In this document: in pieces, positions 6,804 to 7,210 of the stretch
Numbering within the stretch: position 1 is the stretch's first letter
How the letters are laid out: every line of letters starts with the position of its first letter
NCBI GenBank assembly: GCA_004376785.1
Contig: SOIY01000294.1
Coordinates: 1 to 7,210 of the forward strand
DNA length: 7,210 nt
From: Candidatus Stahliibacteriota bacterium
GTDB taxonomy: Bacteria; Hydrothermota; Tepidihabitantia; SM23-42
Direction: 5' to 3'
The notes under the pieces: model-generated
Told to the model about the DNA's origin: nothing
The model's database searches: none
What the model saw: the letters and a program-made list of their open reading frames with translations, nothing else
Position numbers and translations under genes: made by a program

Positions 6804-6831
6804 AGTATATGCGATAAGTTTTTTAAGTCAA
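6804..6831 (-). promoter_or_regulatory. Promoter of the propeller-like gene
   Basis: On the minus strand TTGACT (6831-6826) and TATACT (6809-6804) are 16 bases apart. Start is predicted near 6798, directly before the AGGAGG at 6798-6793, so the leader would be only about 10 nt. Its -35 box lies 6 bp from the -35 box of the tRNA promoter on the other strand, so the two promoters stand back to back. Confidence 0.6.
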
Positions 6832-6837
6832 TATTTA

Positions 6838-6865
6838 TTGACAATTACTTCAAAATTGATATAAT
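6838..6865 (+). promoter_or_regulatory. Consensus promoter of the tRNA-Asn gene
   Basis: TTGACA (6838-6843) and TATAAT (6860-6865), both perfect, are 16 bases apart. Transcription should begin at about 6872, one to three bases before the mature tRNA 5' end at 6874. Such a strong promoter fits a stable RNA gene. GTCAAT (6827-6832) and ATTGAC (6837-6842) form an inverted repeat that simply reflects the two divergent -35 boxes. Confidence 0.8.
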
Positions 6866-6873
6866 AGAATGAT

Positions 6874-7209
6874 TCCTCGGTAGCTCAATGGTAGAGCATC
6901 CGGCTGTAATAAAATGCAGCTTCCACGAGAAATCGTGGTTGAAAAATCGGGTGAATTCAGGGAAACCTAAGTTCCAACTAACGTCGGAATATGGTAATCC
7001 TGAGCCAAGCCCCGTACTTTCTTACAAAGTGCGGGGAAGGTGCAGAGACTATTCCGTAAGGAAGTACTTTTCGCTCATTGCGGAAGGGAAGCGCCCGATC
7101 CCGTAATACCGATAATTATTCGGTATCGGGAATGAGATAGTCCATTCTCTGATGAAAGTCAGAGGGCAATGTAACCGGAGGGTTGCAGGTTCGAATCCTG
7201 CCCGAGGAG
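6874..7209 (+). tRNA. tRNA-Asn(GUU) interrupted by a group I intron
   Basis: Exon 1 is 6874-6907 and exon 2 is 7172-7209. Joined, they give a 72-nt cloverleaf: acceptor 6874-6880 with 7202-7208 (7 bp), D stem 6883-6886/6894-6897 with GG in the loop, anticodon stem 6899-6903/7175-7179, 7-nt loop C-U-G-U-U-A-A, T stem 7185-7189/7197-7201 and loop TTCGAAT. The anticodon is G34 (6906), U35 (6907), U36 (7172), so Asn. G73 (7209) also matches Asn identity. CCA does not appear to be encoded: the base after G73 is T at the window edge. Only this splice register gives a 7-nt anticodon loop; shifting along the GTAA repeat at the two borders gives a 6-nt loop. Without splicing no functional tRNA can form. 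A37 follows U36, the context needed for t6A. Confidence 0.94.
6908..7171 (+). ncRNA. Group I self-splicing intron (subgroup IA-like), no ORF, 264 nt
   Basis: All core helices can be drawn. P1: 6902-6907 with 6916-6921, with splice-site U6907.G6916. P2: 6923-6928/6933-6938, GAAA loop. P3: 6946-6953/7092-7099, 8 bp. P4: UCAGG 6957-6961 with CCUGA 6999-7003. P5: 6965-6967/6993-6995, then 6972-6975/6986-6989. P6: 7004-7006/7039-7041, continued by an 11-bp P6a 7010-7020/7026-7036. P7: 7047-7051/7138-7142. P7.1: 7052-7055/7060-7063, GUAA loop. P7.2: 7067-7074/7080-7087. P8: 7100-7112/7120-7130. P9: 7146-7153/7158-7165, GAAA loop. The terminal omega-G is 7171. The core phrases AATCCTGAGCC (6996-7006), GTGCAGAGACTA (7040-7051) and GAGATAGTCC (7134-7143) match group I Q, R and S elements. 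J8/7 is 7131-7137. No homing endonuclease fits in this length. P10 was not evident. Confidence 0.93.
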
Positions 7210-7210
7210 T

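Noticed and set aside
7067..7087. First reading of this hairpin as P8, with P3 formed by 7053-7056
   Set aside because: 7092-7099 pairs with 6946-6953 over 8 bp as P3, and the long hairpin 7100-7130 then falls exactly where P8 belongs, leaving a 7-nt J8/7. The hairpin 7067-7087 is better read as P7.2.
6888..7106. 72-aa reading frame on the plus strand
   Set aside because: It overlaps tRNA exon 1 and the intron core, has no ribosome site, and its composition follows the structured RNA. It is not a homing endonuclease.
6899..7179. Reading the joined loop as CTGTAA with anticodon GUA (Tyr)
   Set aside because: That junction gives a 6-nt anticodon loop, breaks the omega-G rule and disagrees with the Asn-like body and G73. 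The 6907/7172 junction gives a normal 7-nt loop with GUU.
1..7210. CRISPR array, insertion sequence or transposase gene
   Set aside because: No regularly spaced repeats were seen, and no reading frame shows transposase or integrase motifs.

Overview
The window is AT-rich bacterial chromosome with short gaps, overlapping genes and N-terminal export signals, including a lipobox typical of diderm bacteria. It looks like an uncultivated lineage rather than a well-studied model group. A WOR-3/Cloacimonadota-type bacterium would fit the mix of a secreted DUF1028-TPR protein, lipoproteins and compact overlapping housekeeping genes, but the sequence does not prove this.

Left part (1-1460). On the minus strand at the left edge is the apparent remnant of a lipoprotein gene. 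It has a good Shine-Dalgarno site, but ATA where ATG is expected and a stop codon after about 28 codons. A consensus promoter then drives an exported DUF1028 (Ntn-hydrolase-like) protein with a C-terminal TPR region. A nested inverted repeat follows it.

Central operon (1416-4896). One promoter precedes a small lipoprotein gene and five housekeeping genes with no gaps between them: birA (biotin-protein ligase), coaX (type III pantothenate kinase), tsaE, tsaB and a rimI-like acetyltransferase. The reading frames overlap by 1 to 38 bases, which points to translational coupling. TsaE and TsaB belong to the machinery that makes t6A37 in tRNAs reading ANN codons; BirA and CoaX serve biotin attachment and coenzyme A synthesis. 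A 30-bp perfect palindrome rich in GC, followed by a second AT-rich palindrome, separates the operon from a 173-aa exported protein of unknown function.

Right part (5532-7210). A 418-aa secreted protein with an Asp-box and propeller-like repeats is on the minus strand, converging on the 173-aa gene. Its promoter is back to back with a perfect-consensus promoter for the last gene.

The most interesting item is that last gene, a tRNA-Asn(GUU) interrupted in its anticodon loop by a 264-nt group I intron without an ORF. Nearly the whole catalytic fold can be traced by hand: P1 with the U.G splice-site pair, P2 to P9, G-binding helix P7, extra hairpins P7.1/P7.2 and the terminal omega-G. P7.1/P7.2 resemble subgroup IA introns, the type known from phages, rather than the IC3 introns usual in bacterial tRNA genes. 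The intron lies between U35 and U36, next to A37, which is the base expected to receive t6A from the TsaBE pathway encoded in the same window.
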